This document shows positions 1 to 7,036 of a stretch of 20,489 bases of DNA, in pieces. The stretch is from positions 1 to 20,489 of the forward strand of contig DAOSUP010000023.1 in the NCBI GenBank assembly GCA_035378845.1, written 5' to 3'. Below the pieces are notes generated by a model. That model saw nothing but the letters and a program-made list of their open reading frames with translations, was not told the origin of the DNA and searched no databases. The number at the start of each line of letters is the position of its first letter. The first letter of the stretch is position 1. The DNA comes from JAKOUL01 sp035378845. Its GTDB lineage: Bacteria; Dictyoglomota; Dictyoglomia; Dictyoglomales; Dictyoglomaceae. The position numbers were made by a program, and so were the translations under genes.

Positions 1-1
1 G

Positions 2-55
2 AAGAAGAGGGATCCAAAAGAGATCTTTGAAAAAGTTGTAAAAGAGTTTATGTAA
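2..55 (+). CDS. C-terminal end of an unidentified gene (cut by window start)
   Basis: An open frame enters from the window edge and ends at TAA 53-55, giving the tail KKRDPKEIFEKVVKEFM. The charged, helical character and the stop just before the convergent TraB-like gene (ends at 62) make it a plausible real C-terminus. Too little remains to name a family. Only 6 bases separate the two stops and no terminator hairpin is visible between them. Confidence 0.45.
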   Translation, partial: KKRDPKEIFEKVVKEFM

Positions 56-61
56 TTTATG

Positions 62-817
62 TTATAGTGATCCTTCTCCAACTTGTTCAATGATTTGTAT
101 CAATCTCTGTCTTAATTGGATTCCGCTCTCCAAGGTGGATGCCCATTTTTTATCTTTTTCAGAACGAAGAGCCGCACTGTCTATATCTATACGTTTTTGA
201 ATATAGTATGCCATTCCCGGTGGAAAAACAAATTTTATATTGGATGTATCAAATAACTTCTCTTTCTCAGCAGATGGGAATTTAGTAACAGTATAACCTG
301 CTTTTTCCAAGTATTGTAAAAATCCTTTTACATGCGACCATCCTGTCAGAATAAGTACTACCCGATGCCCTGGTACTGCTGCAAGAATATTTTTTGCCAT
401 TTTTTCTTCACGTTCTTCAGAATCGTTACCTTCTTTAGTCCACCAGTCCATACCTTGAACTTCAATTCCTAAGGACTGTGCAGTAAGAGATGCAAAAGGC
501 ATTTCTGTAGGTCCATCTCCCCAGTTCCCTCTTGCTAACTCTTCGGGTTTACTTTCTACCAACAAGAGGTCTGGATTTAGATTTTTGATAAGGGCTTGAA
601 TATGCTTAAGAGAATACCATTGAAAATTTAGGTGGGTTTTATGTAGAGTTCCAAGAAGATAAATAGTTTGACCTTGATTATTAATCAGGCGGTGGAAAGC
701 CAATTCTTTAACATGGGGTAATAAAAGGTTAGTTCCAAGGAACACTACTAAGATTATAACTATTACTATCAGTGTAATTTTAGAGGTTCTCTTTCTTATC
801 TTAATAATCTTAACCAT
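62..817 (-). CDS. TraB/GumN-like family membrane-anchored protein
   Basis: The 251-residue product has a basic N-terminus and one hydrophobic segment (about residues 14-33), so it should be membrane-anchored with the rest outside the cytoplasm. The remainder carries TraB/GumN (erythromycin-esterase/Tiki-like fold) hallmarks: GTLHKTH at 56-62, VES at 87-89 and TGWSHV at 158-163, with the two GxxH elements bracketing the domain. Family members are thought to be metal-dependent proteases or hydrolases, but bacterial roles are mostly unknown. The ATG at 817 lies 5 bases after the stop of the upstream small gene and has only a weak purine-rich site, so translation probably depends on that gene. 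The family call is good; the substrate is unknown. Confidence 0.75.
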   Translation of the reverse strand: MVKIIKIRKRTSKITLIVIVIILVVFLGTNLLLPHVKELAFHRLINNQGQTIYLLGTLHKTHLNFQWYSLKHIQALIKNLNPDLLLVESKPEELARGNWGDGPTEMPFASLTAQSLGIEVQGMDWWTKEGNDSEEREEKMAKNILAAVPGHRVVLILTGWSHVKGFLQYLEKAGYTVTKFPSAEKEKLFDTSNIKFVFPPGMAYYIQKRIDIDSAALRSEKDKKWASTLESGIQLRQRLIQIIEQVGEGSL

Positions 818-822
818 CTGAA

Positions 823-1077
823 TTATTTCCTATCATATTTTATAAATCTTTCCAAAGTCTCCAACTTTTGACTTTTACCTTTAAGTTCTACTAATAATCC
901 TTCAATATATTTTGGTTGAGGGCTAAGAGGATCTTCATCAACTAATCCCTTAATGTTTTCCTTTGATTTTAATTTCTTGCAAATTCCTGATTTTCCATTT
1001 TCATGAATGATTTCTTCCCTTTTTATTCCCAAGAAATTTACTAAAGCTTCGTCAGGATTACATTCTACTAAGATCAT
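823..1077 (-). CDS. Small TOPRIM-like protein, partner of a decayed ATPase gene
   Basis: This 84-residue protein was not firmly recognised. It has an early acidic motif, ILVECNPDE (Glu5, Asp9, Glu10), and a later GLVDEDP (Asp47-x-Asp49). That spacing resembles a minimal TOPRIM fold (VEGxxDE, then DxD), as in OLD-type nucleases and the TOPRIM partners of ATPase-based defence systems. Its ATG (1075-1077) overlaps the stop of a 33-codon frame that looks like an AAA ATPase N-terminus (ATGA overlap), which suggests the two were once co-translated. No ribosome binding site of its own is visible. The TOPRIM reading is inference: the protein is shorter than normal TOPRIM proteins and could itself be a fragment. 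Confidence 0.55.
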   Translation of the reverse strand: MILVECNPDEALVNFLGIKREEIIHENGKSGICKKLKSKENIKGLVDEDPLSPQPKYIEGLLVELKGKSQKLETLERFIKYDRK

Positions 1078-1175
1078 TTTATATTTATATATCTATCAAG
1101 GTTTAAAAATAGGCTTGAGTCTAATTTTAAGTGTTTTATTGATTTAAAATTCTCAATTTCTAAACTTTTTATCAT
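1074..1175 (-). pseudogene. Remnant of an AAA/OLD/RecF-type ATPase N-terminus (33 codons)
   Basis: The frame runs from ATG 1175-1173 to TGA 1076-1074. A strong AAGGAGAA site lies at 1181-1188, about 5 bases upstream. The first 19 residues, MIKSLEIENFKSIKHLKLD, are a textbook start of SMC/RecF/OLD-like AAA ATPases (beta strand, then the 'NFKSI' turn). In such proteins a Walker A loop follows within about 15 residues. Here the frame instead turns into SSLFLNLDRYINIK and stops, with no Walker A. I read this as an ATPase gene that lost its body by internal deletion but kept its translation start. It overlaps the next gene by ATGA. An intentional short leader peptide is the alternative. Confidence 0.7.
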
Positions 1176-1260
1176 TCCCTTTCTCCTTATTAAACTAATA
1201 AATTTATATCATGTTTCTTAATATTTTCCCAAAAAAGCGGCATAAAAAGATAAAGTGAGG

Positions 1261-1285
1261 GGAGCCTCCCTTTTAGGGAGGCTCC
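1261..1285 (-). terminator. GC-rich hairpin after the methyltransferase gene
   Basis: A perfect 10-bp stem GGAGCCTCCC / GGGAGGCTCC with a 5-base loop begins 10 bases after the minus-strand methyltransferase stop. In the minus direction the following T-tract is poor (CCTCACTTTATC). In the plus direction the tail TTTATTTT is better. It probably ends the minus-strand SIMPL-methyltransferase transcript and insulates the next operon, and it may act in both directions. Confidence 0.7.
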
Positions 1286-1295
1286 TTTATTTTAC

Positions 1296-1940
1296 TTATT
1301 TCTTCTTTGCTAAAACGTAATATTTACATCCTCTTCCTGGGATAATTTCCTCTACATACTTCATATTTATGATTTCAAAGTCTTTCATAAATTCAAGAAC
1401 CTCTTCTTTATCCACAAAATAGTGAGGAATCCCTGTTTCAATACCTTCTTCTTTTATTACAGTACCATCTTCAAGAACTATATTATTAGGATTTTTATAG
1501 CTTGGGGCAGATTTTGAATTAAAGGTTACAAAAATCTCTCCATCTTTTGCTAAAACTCTTCTAATTTCTGATATTACCTTTTGTAGTCCCTCTTTATTTG
1601 TGTGATAGATTACGTGATAGCCTAAAATAGCGTCAAAGGATTCTTCTTTGTAAGGGAGAGAGTGCATATCTCCTATAGATGTTTCAATGTCTAAATTCTC
1701 TTCTTTTGCCCTTTCCCTTAGTATAAGTATTCCGCTTTCAGATATATCAAAGGCATTTACCTTAAAACCTTCTTTTGCAAAGAATATGGAGTTTCTTCCC
1801 TTGCCACATCCCAAATCTAAAAATCTTAGCTTATTAAGGCTCTTCCATCTATGAGCTAAGTAATACACCTCTTCAGCAGGTGTATTCCATTTATCTTCTT
1901 TTATCTCTTCCCAATTCCAGCCTTTTCTAAAGGTTTCCAT
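1296..1940 (-). CDS. Class I SAM-dependent methyltransferase
   Basis: The protein (214 residues from ATG 1940) has the Rossmann-like SAM-binding motif I LDLGCGKGRN at about residues 41-50. The acidic end of strand 2 (AFDIS, about 63-67) contacts the ribose. Post-motifs GDMHSLPY and SFDAILGYHVIYH follow, and it ends in a basic KKK tail. The fold matches Methyltransf_11/UbiE-type small-molecule methyltransferases; the substrate is unknown. An in-frame TTG at 1949 would add three residues, but it lies inside the coding sequence of a beta-propeller relic and neither start has a convincing ribosome binding site, so I prefer the ATG. The gene appears to have lost its own upstream region and is probably transcribed from the SIMPL gene promoter. 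Confidence 0.85.
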   Translation of the reverse strand: METFRKGWNWEEIKEDKWNTPAEEVYYLAHRWKSLNKLRFLDLGCGKGRNSIFFAKEGFKVNAFDISESGILILRERAKEENLDIETSIGDMHSLPYKEESFDAILGYHVIYHTNKEGLQKVISEIRRVLAKDGEIFVTFNSKSAPSYKNPNNIVLEDGTVIKEEGIETGIPHYFVDKEEVLEFMKDFEIINMKYVEEIIPGRGCKYYVLAKKK

Positions 1941-2079
1941 CTTTGTCAAACTTTAATATATAAACATCCATTCCATTACCATACCTCATTGTACCTGCAA
2001 CAATATATCCTCCATCAGTAGTCTGCTGTACGGAATATGCAGCATCAAAGTCAGGCCAATCAGATTTCCTTTCCCACAA
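1927..2079 (-). pseudogene. Relic of a 'DGGYIVAG' beta-propeller repeat protein
   Basis: Between the SIMPL stop and the methyltransferase start there is an uninterrupted 50-codon frame without a normal start. Its core reads AYSVQQTTDGGYIVAGT, then DVYILKFDKDGN, ending at TAG 1927-1929. This is the classic single blade of surface beta-propeller proteins (x-YSVQQTxDGGYIVAGxT...DVYILKxDxxGN). The blade normally occurs in tandem copies in long secreted proteins; here only one remains, abutting the SIMPL gene on one side and running 14 bases into the methyltransferase gene on the other. I infer a deletion that removed the rest of a larger gene. A functional 50-residue protein is unlikely, since no signal peptide or start site is seen. 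Confidence 0.75.
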
Positions 2080-2080
2080 T

Positions 2081-2794
2081 TTATTTTAATAAAAATGTAG
2101 CTCTTACAGTTACCATTACCTCTTTATCTATGGTTACAGTATTATAACTCCCATAATCAGTCACTTCTGTTGAATTTGGAGCAAGAACCTGAACTACACC
2201 CATACTGGCAGACTTTAGACTACCAACCTTCTGCCCTGAACTTTGGGCTATTTTTTCTGCCCTTGCCTTGGCATCATTCATAGCCTCTGTAAGTAAATCG
2301 ACTCTCAAGTCTGGTAGTTTAGAGTAATAATATTCTAAAGATTGGGTGGAGAAATTAACTCCTTTATCGAGTAATTCTTGGAAATTTTTGGCTAAGGTAG
2401 TGATCTTTTCAAGATCATGTGACTGAATCTCTACAGTCTGCCTTAAGATACACTCTTTGGGAACTTGCCGATCACTATAGAACCATGGCTGTTCTACAGA
2501 AACAGGAGAGATTATAAGATCTTTCGTGTCAATGCCATTCTTTTTATAGAATTCTAAAACTAAATTCAAGTCATTACTCATCTTTCTATATCCATTTTTA
2601 AGATCCTCTTCAGGGACAGTTCTACTAAATGTCCCAATCCATCTTACAATATCAGAATTTACTTTTATCCTCGCTGATCCTGTTACACTGAGGGTATTAT
2701 CCAAAGCTTTTATGCTATAAAAGGTGTTAGAAACAATAAAGGCACTGATGATGAGACATAAACCTATGATTATTGCCCAAAGATTATTTTTCAC
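2081..2794 (-). CDS. SIMPL domain (DUF541) envelope protein
   Basis: The 237-residue protein has one N-terminal hydrophobic segment (residues about 6-27) serving as signal peptide or anchor. It then follows the SIMPL/DUF541 pattern: TLSVTGSARIKVNSDIV near the start, a KNGIDTKDLIISPVSVEQ segment, and the AMNDAKARAEKIAQSSGQKVG helix about 50 residues before the end. The length matches the family. Members lie in the periplasm or at the surface (BP26 and YggE relatives) and have been linked to oxidative stress and envelope function, without a known reaction. The start is GTG 2794, supported by AGGAGG at 2803-2808, 8 bases upstream. It is the first gene of its transcript, with a promoter at 2831-2859. 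Confidence 0.87.
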   Translation of the reverse strand: MKNNLWAIIIGLCLIISAFIVSNTFYSIKALDNTLSVTGSARIKVNSDIVRWIGTFSRTVPEEDLKNGYRKMSNDLNLVLEFYKKNGIDTKDLIISPVSVEQPWFYSDRQVPKECILRQTVEIQSHDLEKITTLAKNFQELLDKGVNFSTQSLEYYYSKLPDLRVDLLTEAMNDAKARAEKIAQSSGQKVGSLKSASMGVVQVLAPNSTEVTDYGSYNTVTIDKEVMVTVRATFLLK

Positions 2795-2830
2795 AATATT
2801 AGCCTCCTAATTTATGTCCTTCTTCTAATA

Positions 2831-2859
2831 TTCTACAGTAAGAGTATGTATTTAACAAT
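2831..2859 (-). promoter_or_regulatory. Promoter of the SIMPL gene
   Basis: Reading the minus strand, a -35 box TTGTTA (2859-2854) is followed by a 17-base spacer and a -10 box TAGAAT (2836-2831). This places the transcript start about 30 bases before the GTG start and its ribosome binding site. Both boxes match sigma-70 consensus at 4-5 of 6 positions. Confidence 0.6.
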
Positions 2860-3016
2860 TATATAGCTTAAAGATCTTTTTAATCTTAAGTAAGGTTACG
2901 ATTTACAGGCTATTTAGGTTTTTTCAGATGGAATTTCTCTAATTTCATGATAAAATAATATACTGTATGTTAATTAGTATATATTTCTATTAAAATATTT
3001 GGGGGAGGCGAGTCTT

Positions 3017-4675
3017 TTGGATTTTTTAAAGGGTATATTAATTCTGTTTCTTCTTATTTTTGTCTCAGGGTGTGCGAAGGTTGAAAATGAAGGTGAAATT
3101 ATACCTTCAGGAAGTTTTAATGTGAGTATCAATATAGATACAAATTCTGGAAGAACCTCAATAAGTCCATATATTTATGGGGTAAATCAGGATATAGATG
3201 GAGTAAAATCTACTGCAAGAAGAACTGGAGGGAATAGATTAACAGGATATAATTGGGAAACAAATTACTCTAATGCAGGATCTGATTGGAAGCATTCTAG
3301 TGATTACTTTCTCCCTTGGTATATGGGTATTCCCCAAGATCAGTATTCTATTCCTGCTATTGTGCTTACAAAATTTCATGATCAATCTCTTCAAATGGGA
3401 GCTTATAGTGCTATAACCCTTCAGATGGCAGGATATGTGGCAAAAGATGCTAATGGAGAAGTGAGTGAAAGTGAGACTGCTCCATCTCCTCGTTGGGCTG
3501 AGGTAAAATTTAAAAAAGGACAACCTTTTTCTACGAGTCCTGATATCAATGATAACTATGTTTATATGGACGAACTTTTAAATTATCTTATAAACAAATA
3601 TGGACTCTCTACTTCTGATACTGGGATAAAAGGATATCTTTTGGATAATGAGCCAGAGCTTTGGCCAAACACTCATCCAAGGATTCATCCTAAGAAGCTT
3701 ACCTGTGAAGAACTTCTAAATAAATCTGTAGAACTTGCTAAGGTAATAAAAGAGATGGATCCTAATGCAGAAGTTTTTGGAGATGAATCCTATGGTTTTA
3801 AAGGATTTTTAGATCTTCAAGAAGCACCTGACTGGTCAACTAAAAAGGGGAGTCACAAATGGTTTATTAGCTGGTATCTTGAAAAGATGAAGGAAGCATC
3901 TGATCAGGAGGGTAAAAGACTTCTTGATGTGCTTTCTGTCCACTGGTATCCTGAAGCATCCTCTTCTTCAGGAGTAAGAATATGCTCCAATGAAGGAGAT
4001 ATTACCGGTAAGGATATAAGTATTGCAAGGATGCAAGCCCCAAGGACTCTTTGGGATCCTACTTATAAAACTTCTGCACAAGGGAAGATTACAGCAGGAG
4101 AGAATAGTTGGATAAATCAATGGTTCCCTAACTTTTTGCCTATTCTTCCTACTATAAAAAATGATATTGATATATATTATCCTGGCACAAAGCTTGCTAT
4201 CACAGAGTTTGATTATGGAGCAAAGGATCATATCTCAGGAGGAATTGCTCTTGTAGATGTATTAGGAATATTTGGAAAATATGGAGTATATCTTGCTACT
4301 CGTTGGGGAGATTCTGGAAGTTATGCAGCTTCTGCTTATAATATTTACTTAGATTATGATGGAAATGGCTCTAAGTATGGAGATACTGCTGTAAGTGCAG
4401 AAACCTCTAACGTAGAAAATATGCCTGTTTATGCCTCTATTCAGGGAAGTGATGATTCTAAATTGCATCTTATCATTATAAATAGATCTTGGGATAAAGA
4501 AGGTATTGCTCAAATAAATATTCAAAGTGATAGTACTTATAGCTCAGGGACAATTTATGCATTTGATTACAAATCGCCTACTATAAGAGAGAAGGGAAAA
4601 ATAGATATTCAAAATAATACTTTTGAATTGAAAGTACCTCCTCTTTCAGTTTATCATTTAGTAATTGTTAAGTAA
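3017..4675 (+). CDS. GH44 endo-beta-glucanase / xyloglucanase lipoprotein
   Basis: The 552-residue product matches glycoside hydrolase family 44 along its length. It shows ISPYIYGVNQ near the N-terminus, RTGGNRLTGYNWE, the acid/base segment GYLLDNEPELW (Glu212), an HWYPEA strand, the nucleophile segment LAITEFDYG (Glu397) and DHISGGIALVDVLGIFG. A C-terminal beta-sandwich follows (about 465-552). GH44 enzymes cut beta-1,4-glucans, especially xyloglucan and carboxymethylcellulose, with retention. A lipobox VSGC with Cys19 predicts a lipid-anchored exported enzyme. I chose TTG 3017 over the in-frame TTG 2999 because GGGGGAGG (3001-3008) sits 8 bases before 3017 and would lie inside the gene otherwise. 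No cellulose-binding or dockerin module is present. The promoter is unclear; an extended -10 (TGATAAAAT, 2948-2956) is possible. Confidence 0.92.
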   Translation: MDFLKGILILFLLIFVSGCAKVENEGEIIPSGSFNVSINIDTNSGRTSISPYIYGVNQDIDGVKSTARRTGGNRLTGYNWETNYSNAGSDWKHSSDYFLPWYMGIPQDQYSIPAIVLTKFHDQSLQMGAYSAITLQMAGYVAKDANGEVSESETAPSPRWAEVKFKKGQPFSTSPDINDNYVYMDELLNYLINKYGLSTSDTGIKGYLLDNEPELWPNTHPRIHPKKLTCEELLNKSVELAKVIKEMDPNAEVFGDESYGFKGFLDLQEAPDWSTKKGSHKWFISWYLEKMKEASDQEGKRLLDVLSVHWYPEASSSSGVRICSNEGDITGKDISIARMQAPRTLWDPTYKTSAQGKITAGENSWINQWFPNFLPILPTIKNDIDIYYPGTKLAITEFDYGAKDHISGGIALVDVLGIFGKYGVYLATRWGDSGSYAASAYNIYLDYDGNGSKYGDTAVSAETSNVENMPVYASIQGSDDSKLHLIIINRSWDKEGIAQINIQSDSTYSSGTIYAFDYKSPTIREKGKIDIQNNTFELKVPPLSVYHLVIVK

Positions 4676-4713
4676 TTTTGTAAGTGAGAAAAGGCTTTTT
4701 ATTTTAATATGGT

Positions 4714-4743
4714 TTGACATACTTTCTTTATAAGTAGTAAAAT
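4714..4743 (+). promoter_or_regulatory. Promoter of the GntR regulator gene
   Basis: A perfect -35 box TTGACA (4714-4719), an 18-base spacer and a -10 box TAAAAT (4738-4743) precede the regulator. The expected transcript start near 4750 falls inside the candidate operator at 4747-4766, as expected for autorepression. Confidence 0.7.
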
Positions 4744-4746
4744 ATA

Positions 4747-4766
4747 ATATCAAATATATCAGATAA
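4747..4766 (+). promoter_or_regulatory. Candidate GntR operator A (autoregulatory)
   Basis: ATATC at 4747-4751 is followed by the near-palindrome ATATCAGATAA at 4756-4766, just downstream of the -10 box. The 11-mer is the exact reverse complement of the one at 10688-10698, upstream of the TRAP binding-protein gene, and differs from the tctC site (5441-5451) by one base. Confidence 0.6.
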
Positions 4767-4783
4767 AAGATTGTAGGAGAAAA

Positions 4784-5413
4784 ATGAGAACAATTGTTAA
4801 AGAGAGTATTGGAGAACAAATATATAAACTTCTAAAAGAGGAAATACTCCTTGCTCAAATAAAACCAGGAGAGCAGATAAATCTACGTAAGCTTGCTGAG
4901 GAGTTAGGTGCAAGTATTATGCCTGTAAGAGACGCCTTAAAGCAGCTTGTAGATGAAGGGCTGGTTGTTAGAAAGCCAAGGGTAGGGTTTTTTGTCCGTA
5001 ATTTTACAAAAGAAGAAGTAGATGAGATTATGGAAATGAGAAAAATTTATGAGTTATACTGCTTGGATAAATATTTTGATAAGATTGATAGAAATAGATT
5101 AAAGATTCTTTTGGAGAGATCTATTAAGGAAGAAAATCTTACTCAAAAAACTAAAGAGTTTGATGAGATTGATGAGAATATTCATGATCTTATAGTAAAA
5201 TCTTCAGGAAATGCCTATCTTATGGATAGTTATAACAATATTAAAAATCAGATTGTAATCTTAAGACACTTGGCAAAAGATGAGGTAAAACTGGCGAGAG
5301 ATGAACATATAGATCTTATTAATGCTATATTGAATAATGAAAAAGAAGAGGCAAAAAGGATTTTGGAGCACCATATAAATAGAGTAACTGAAGCTATAAT
5401 GAAATTGTATTAA
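4784..5413 (+). CDS. GntR-family regulator with FCD effector domain
   Basis: The 209-residue protein has an N-terminal winged helix (about 5-75), including PGEQINLRKLAEELGASIMPV and the recognition-helix/wing pattern VRDALKQLVDEGLVVRKPRVGFFV. An all-helical FCD domain follows (about 80-205). The usual FCD metal ligands are visible: Asp130 and His134 (DENIH), His175 (DEHIDLI) and His196/197 (EHHINRV). A metal-bound carboxylate effector is therefore likely, as in FadR/LldR-type regulators. ATG 4784 has TAGGAG 8 bases upstream. The gene sits directly before the tct transport operon. Three copies of a shared near-palindrome suggest it represses itself, tctC and the TRAP binding-protein gene. The effector is unknown but is probably the transported acid or a catabolite. 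Confidence 0.9.
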   Translation: MRTIVKESIGEQIYKLLKEEILLAQIKPGEQINLRKLAEELGASIMPVRDALKQLVDEGLVVRKPRVGFFVRNFTKEEVDEIMEMRKIYELYCLDKYFDKIDRNRLKILLERSIKEENLTQKTKEFDEIDENIHDLIVKSSGNAYLMDSYNNIKNQIVILRHLAKDEVKLARDEHIDLINAILNNEKEEAKRILEHHINRVTEAIMKLY

Positions 5414-5440
5414 TATTATATTTTTTTTGAAAATGCTGTT

Positions 5441-5457
5441 ATATCAGATATCAGAAA
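5441..5457 (+). promoter_or_regulatory. Candidate GntR operator B (tctC operon)
   Basis: ATATCAGATAT (5441-5451) is a perfect inverted repeat around a central A, overlapped by a second, weaker copy (ATATCAGAAA, from 5448). It lies about 85 bases before tctC. A possible -35 TTGAAA sits at 5427-5432, but the -10 box is not clear. Confidence 0.6.
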
Positions 5458-5539
5458 TTTAAACTTTTTTAAAAAGGGGAGGTGAGAAAAGAAATTTTTA
5501 GGATCTCCAAAAAACTAATTTAAAGGGGGTATCTTTTTT

Positions 5540-6511
5540 ATGAAGAAGTTGCTTTCCGTGATTTTTCTTCTTTTGATAGCTTTGAGTGTCTCTATTAATG
5601 CTCAAGAGGTTTGGCCTACAAGAGAAGTTACTATAATTGTCTCCTGGTCTGCTGGTGGAGCTACCGATCTTCTCTTTAGAGCCGTTGGTAAATATTTCCC
5701 CAAATATGCTAATGGTCAGCAGTTAATAATTAAGAATGTCCCTGGTGGTGGAGCAGCTATAGGATATGGAGAAGCAGCAAAAGCAAAACCCGATGGATAT
5801 ACTTTAGTTGCTGCTGCAAATCCTATGGTAACAAGGGCTCTTATGGGGGCTGCTCCTTATGATCCTATTAAAAGCTTTGAACCTGTTTGCCTTCTTGTAA
5901 ATAATCCTTGTTATATTATTGTGAATTCAAAGACTAAGAGATGGAAGAATCTAAATGAGTTTATGCAAGATGCAAAACAAAATCCAGGGATTATAACAGT
6001 AGGAAATGGTGGAGCTGGTGGTGGTACACACCTTGTGGCATTGAAGTTTGAAAATAAATTCAAAGTAAAGTTTAACCATGTACCATTCTCTGGCGGTGCT
6101 CCAGCTGTAACAGCACTCTTGGGAGGGCATATTGATTCTTATGTGGGCTCTGCTCCAGAAGGGCTTCCTAATGTGGATTCTGGAGAACTGGAGATTTTGG
6201 CAGTATTTTCAGAGAAGAGACTGAAGAATTATCCTAAGGCTCCAACAGCAAAGGAGCAAGGATATGATTTTGTAGATGCCATGTGGAGAGGAGTATCGGT
6301 ACCTAAGGGAACACCTATTAGAATAATAAATAGGATAAATGAAATAATGAAAGCGATCCTTGCGGATCCTGAATTTCAAAAGGATGCTGATAAGCTAAGT
6401 CAAGATTTAACTTACTTGGGTCCTACTGAATTTAGAAAACTTATTATATCTGAGTATTCAGCTTACAAAGGTATAGTTGAAAAGTATAACTTAGGGGATT
6501 TCTATAAATAA
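5540..6511 (+). CDS. tctC: Tripartite tricarboxylate transporter binding protein TctC (Bug family)
   Basis: This 323-residue protein starts with a Sec signal peptide (basic MKK, hydrophobic 4-19, cleavage after Ala21 in INAQ) and has no lipobox, so it should be soluble in a periplasm. The mature part shows the Bug/TctC pattern: TIIVSWSAGGATDLLFRAVG, IIKNVPGGGAAIGYGEAAKAKPDGYTL, GAGGGTHL and NHVPFSGGAPAVTALLGGHID. Bug proteins bind small carboxylates (citrate, tartrate, dicarboxylates, aromatic acids) through the glycine-rich loops and hand them to the TctA-TctB permease. ATG 5540 has AAAGGGGG (5522-5529) as its ribosome binding site. It is the first gene of a C-B-A operon. A candidate operator lies in its leader and a hairpin follows its stop, probably favouring binding-protein expression over the permease. 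Confidence 0.93.
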   Translation: MKKLLSVIFLLLIALSVSINAQEVWPTREVTIIVSWSAGGATDLLFRAVGKYFPKYANGQQLIIKNVPGGGAAIGYGEAAKAKPDGYTLVAAANPMVTRALMGAAPYDPIKSFEPVCLLVNNPCYIIVNSKTKRWKNLNEFMQDAKQNPGIITVGNGGAGGGTHLVALKFENKFKVKFNHVPFSGGAPAVTALLGGHIDSYVGSAPEGLPNVDSGELEILAVFSEKRLKNYPKAPTAKEQGYDFVDAMWRGVSVPKGTPIRIINRINEIMKAILADPEFQKDADKLSQDLTYLGPTEFRKLIISEYSAYKGIVEKYNLGDFYK

Positions 6512-6517
6512 TTTTAA

Positions 6518-6543
6518 AAGCCCCCTCACTAAAGAGGGGGCTT
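6518..6543 (+). other. Intercistronic hairpin between tctC and tctB
   Basis: A perfect 10-bp stem AAGCCCCCTC / GAGGGGGCTT with a 6-base loop starts 7 bases after the tctC stop and ends right before the tctB ribosome binding site (AGGAGGGAG). There is no U-tract, so it is not a typical terminator. It fits a 3' stabiliser or processing hairpin that raises TctC over TctB and TctA, a known arrangement in binding-protein operons. Confidence 0.7.
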
Positions 6544-6559
6544 AAAAGGAGGGAGCTTC

Positions 6560-7018
6560 TTGAAAAAGGCGGATATAGTAATTGGAATAATTTTGATTTT
6601 ATTATCCTTGTTTTTTCTAAAAGAAGCATTAAACTTTCCTGAAAGCCATACTGGTTTAAATCCTGGGACTTTTCCTATCATTGCTTTTTGTGGGATTATT
6701 TTTCTTAGTATAGTTTTGATAGTAAGAGCTCTCTTAAAAGAAAAACCTAAAGTATTAAAGTTTACAAAAAAAGAGTTTAAGGTGCTCATTCTATCAGTAG
6801 TTTCTTTAATACTTTTTGTGGTTTCCATAAATTATATAGGTTTTCTTTATGCTTCTACAATTCTTTTATTCCTAATTTCTCTTATTGCAGGGGTTAAGCC
6901 ATGGTTTAAAGCTATAATTTTTTCTTTTATAGTAAGTTTTTTAATGTATTATCTCTTTGGGAAGGTTTTTTTAGTTATATTTCCTAAACCTATTTGGCCT
7001 TTACCTTATCCTTTTTAA
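6560..7018 (+). CDS. tctB: Tripartite tricarboxylate transporter small membrane subunit TctB
   Basis: The 152-residue, very hydrophobic protein has about four to five membrane segments (about 5-22, 35-57, 75-95, 96-113, 118-140), as in TctB. The early FPESHTGLNPGTFPIIAF segment is typical of the family, which often has a PxxxPxxxG motif after helix 1. The start codon is TTG 6560, supported by AGGAGGGAG (6547-6555), 4 bases upstream. TctB pairs with TctA to form the permease. The order C-B-A and the 18-base gap to tctA support the call more than the sequence itself, which is poorly conserved in this family. Confidence 0.87.
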   Translation: MKKADIVIGIILILLSLFFLKEALNFPESHTGLNPGTFPIIAFCGIIFLSIVLIVRALLKEKPKVLKFTKKEFKVLILSVVSLILFVVSINYIGFLYASTILLFLISLIAGVKPWFKAIIFSFIVSFLMYYLFGKVFLVIFPKPIWPLPYPF

Positions 7019-7036
7019 AAAGGGAGGAATTTATTT

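Noticed and set aside
1261..1285. Possible CRISPR or mobile-element repeat because of the GC-rich palindrome
   Set aside because: A single copy at a gene end with a terminator shape. No spacer-repeat series or transposase was seen.
5482..5523. A 13-codon frame (GTG start, MRKEIFRISKKLI) in the tctC leader after GGGGAGG
   Set aside because: The Shine-Dalgarno-like GGGGAGG directly abuts and overlaps the GTG with no spacer, and the peptide has no attenuation-like codon run. Probably chance in an A/G-rich leader.
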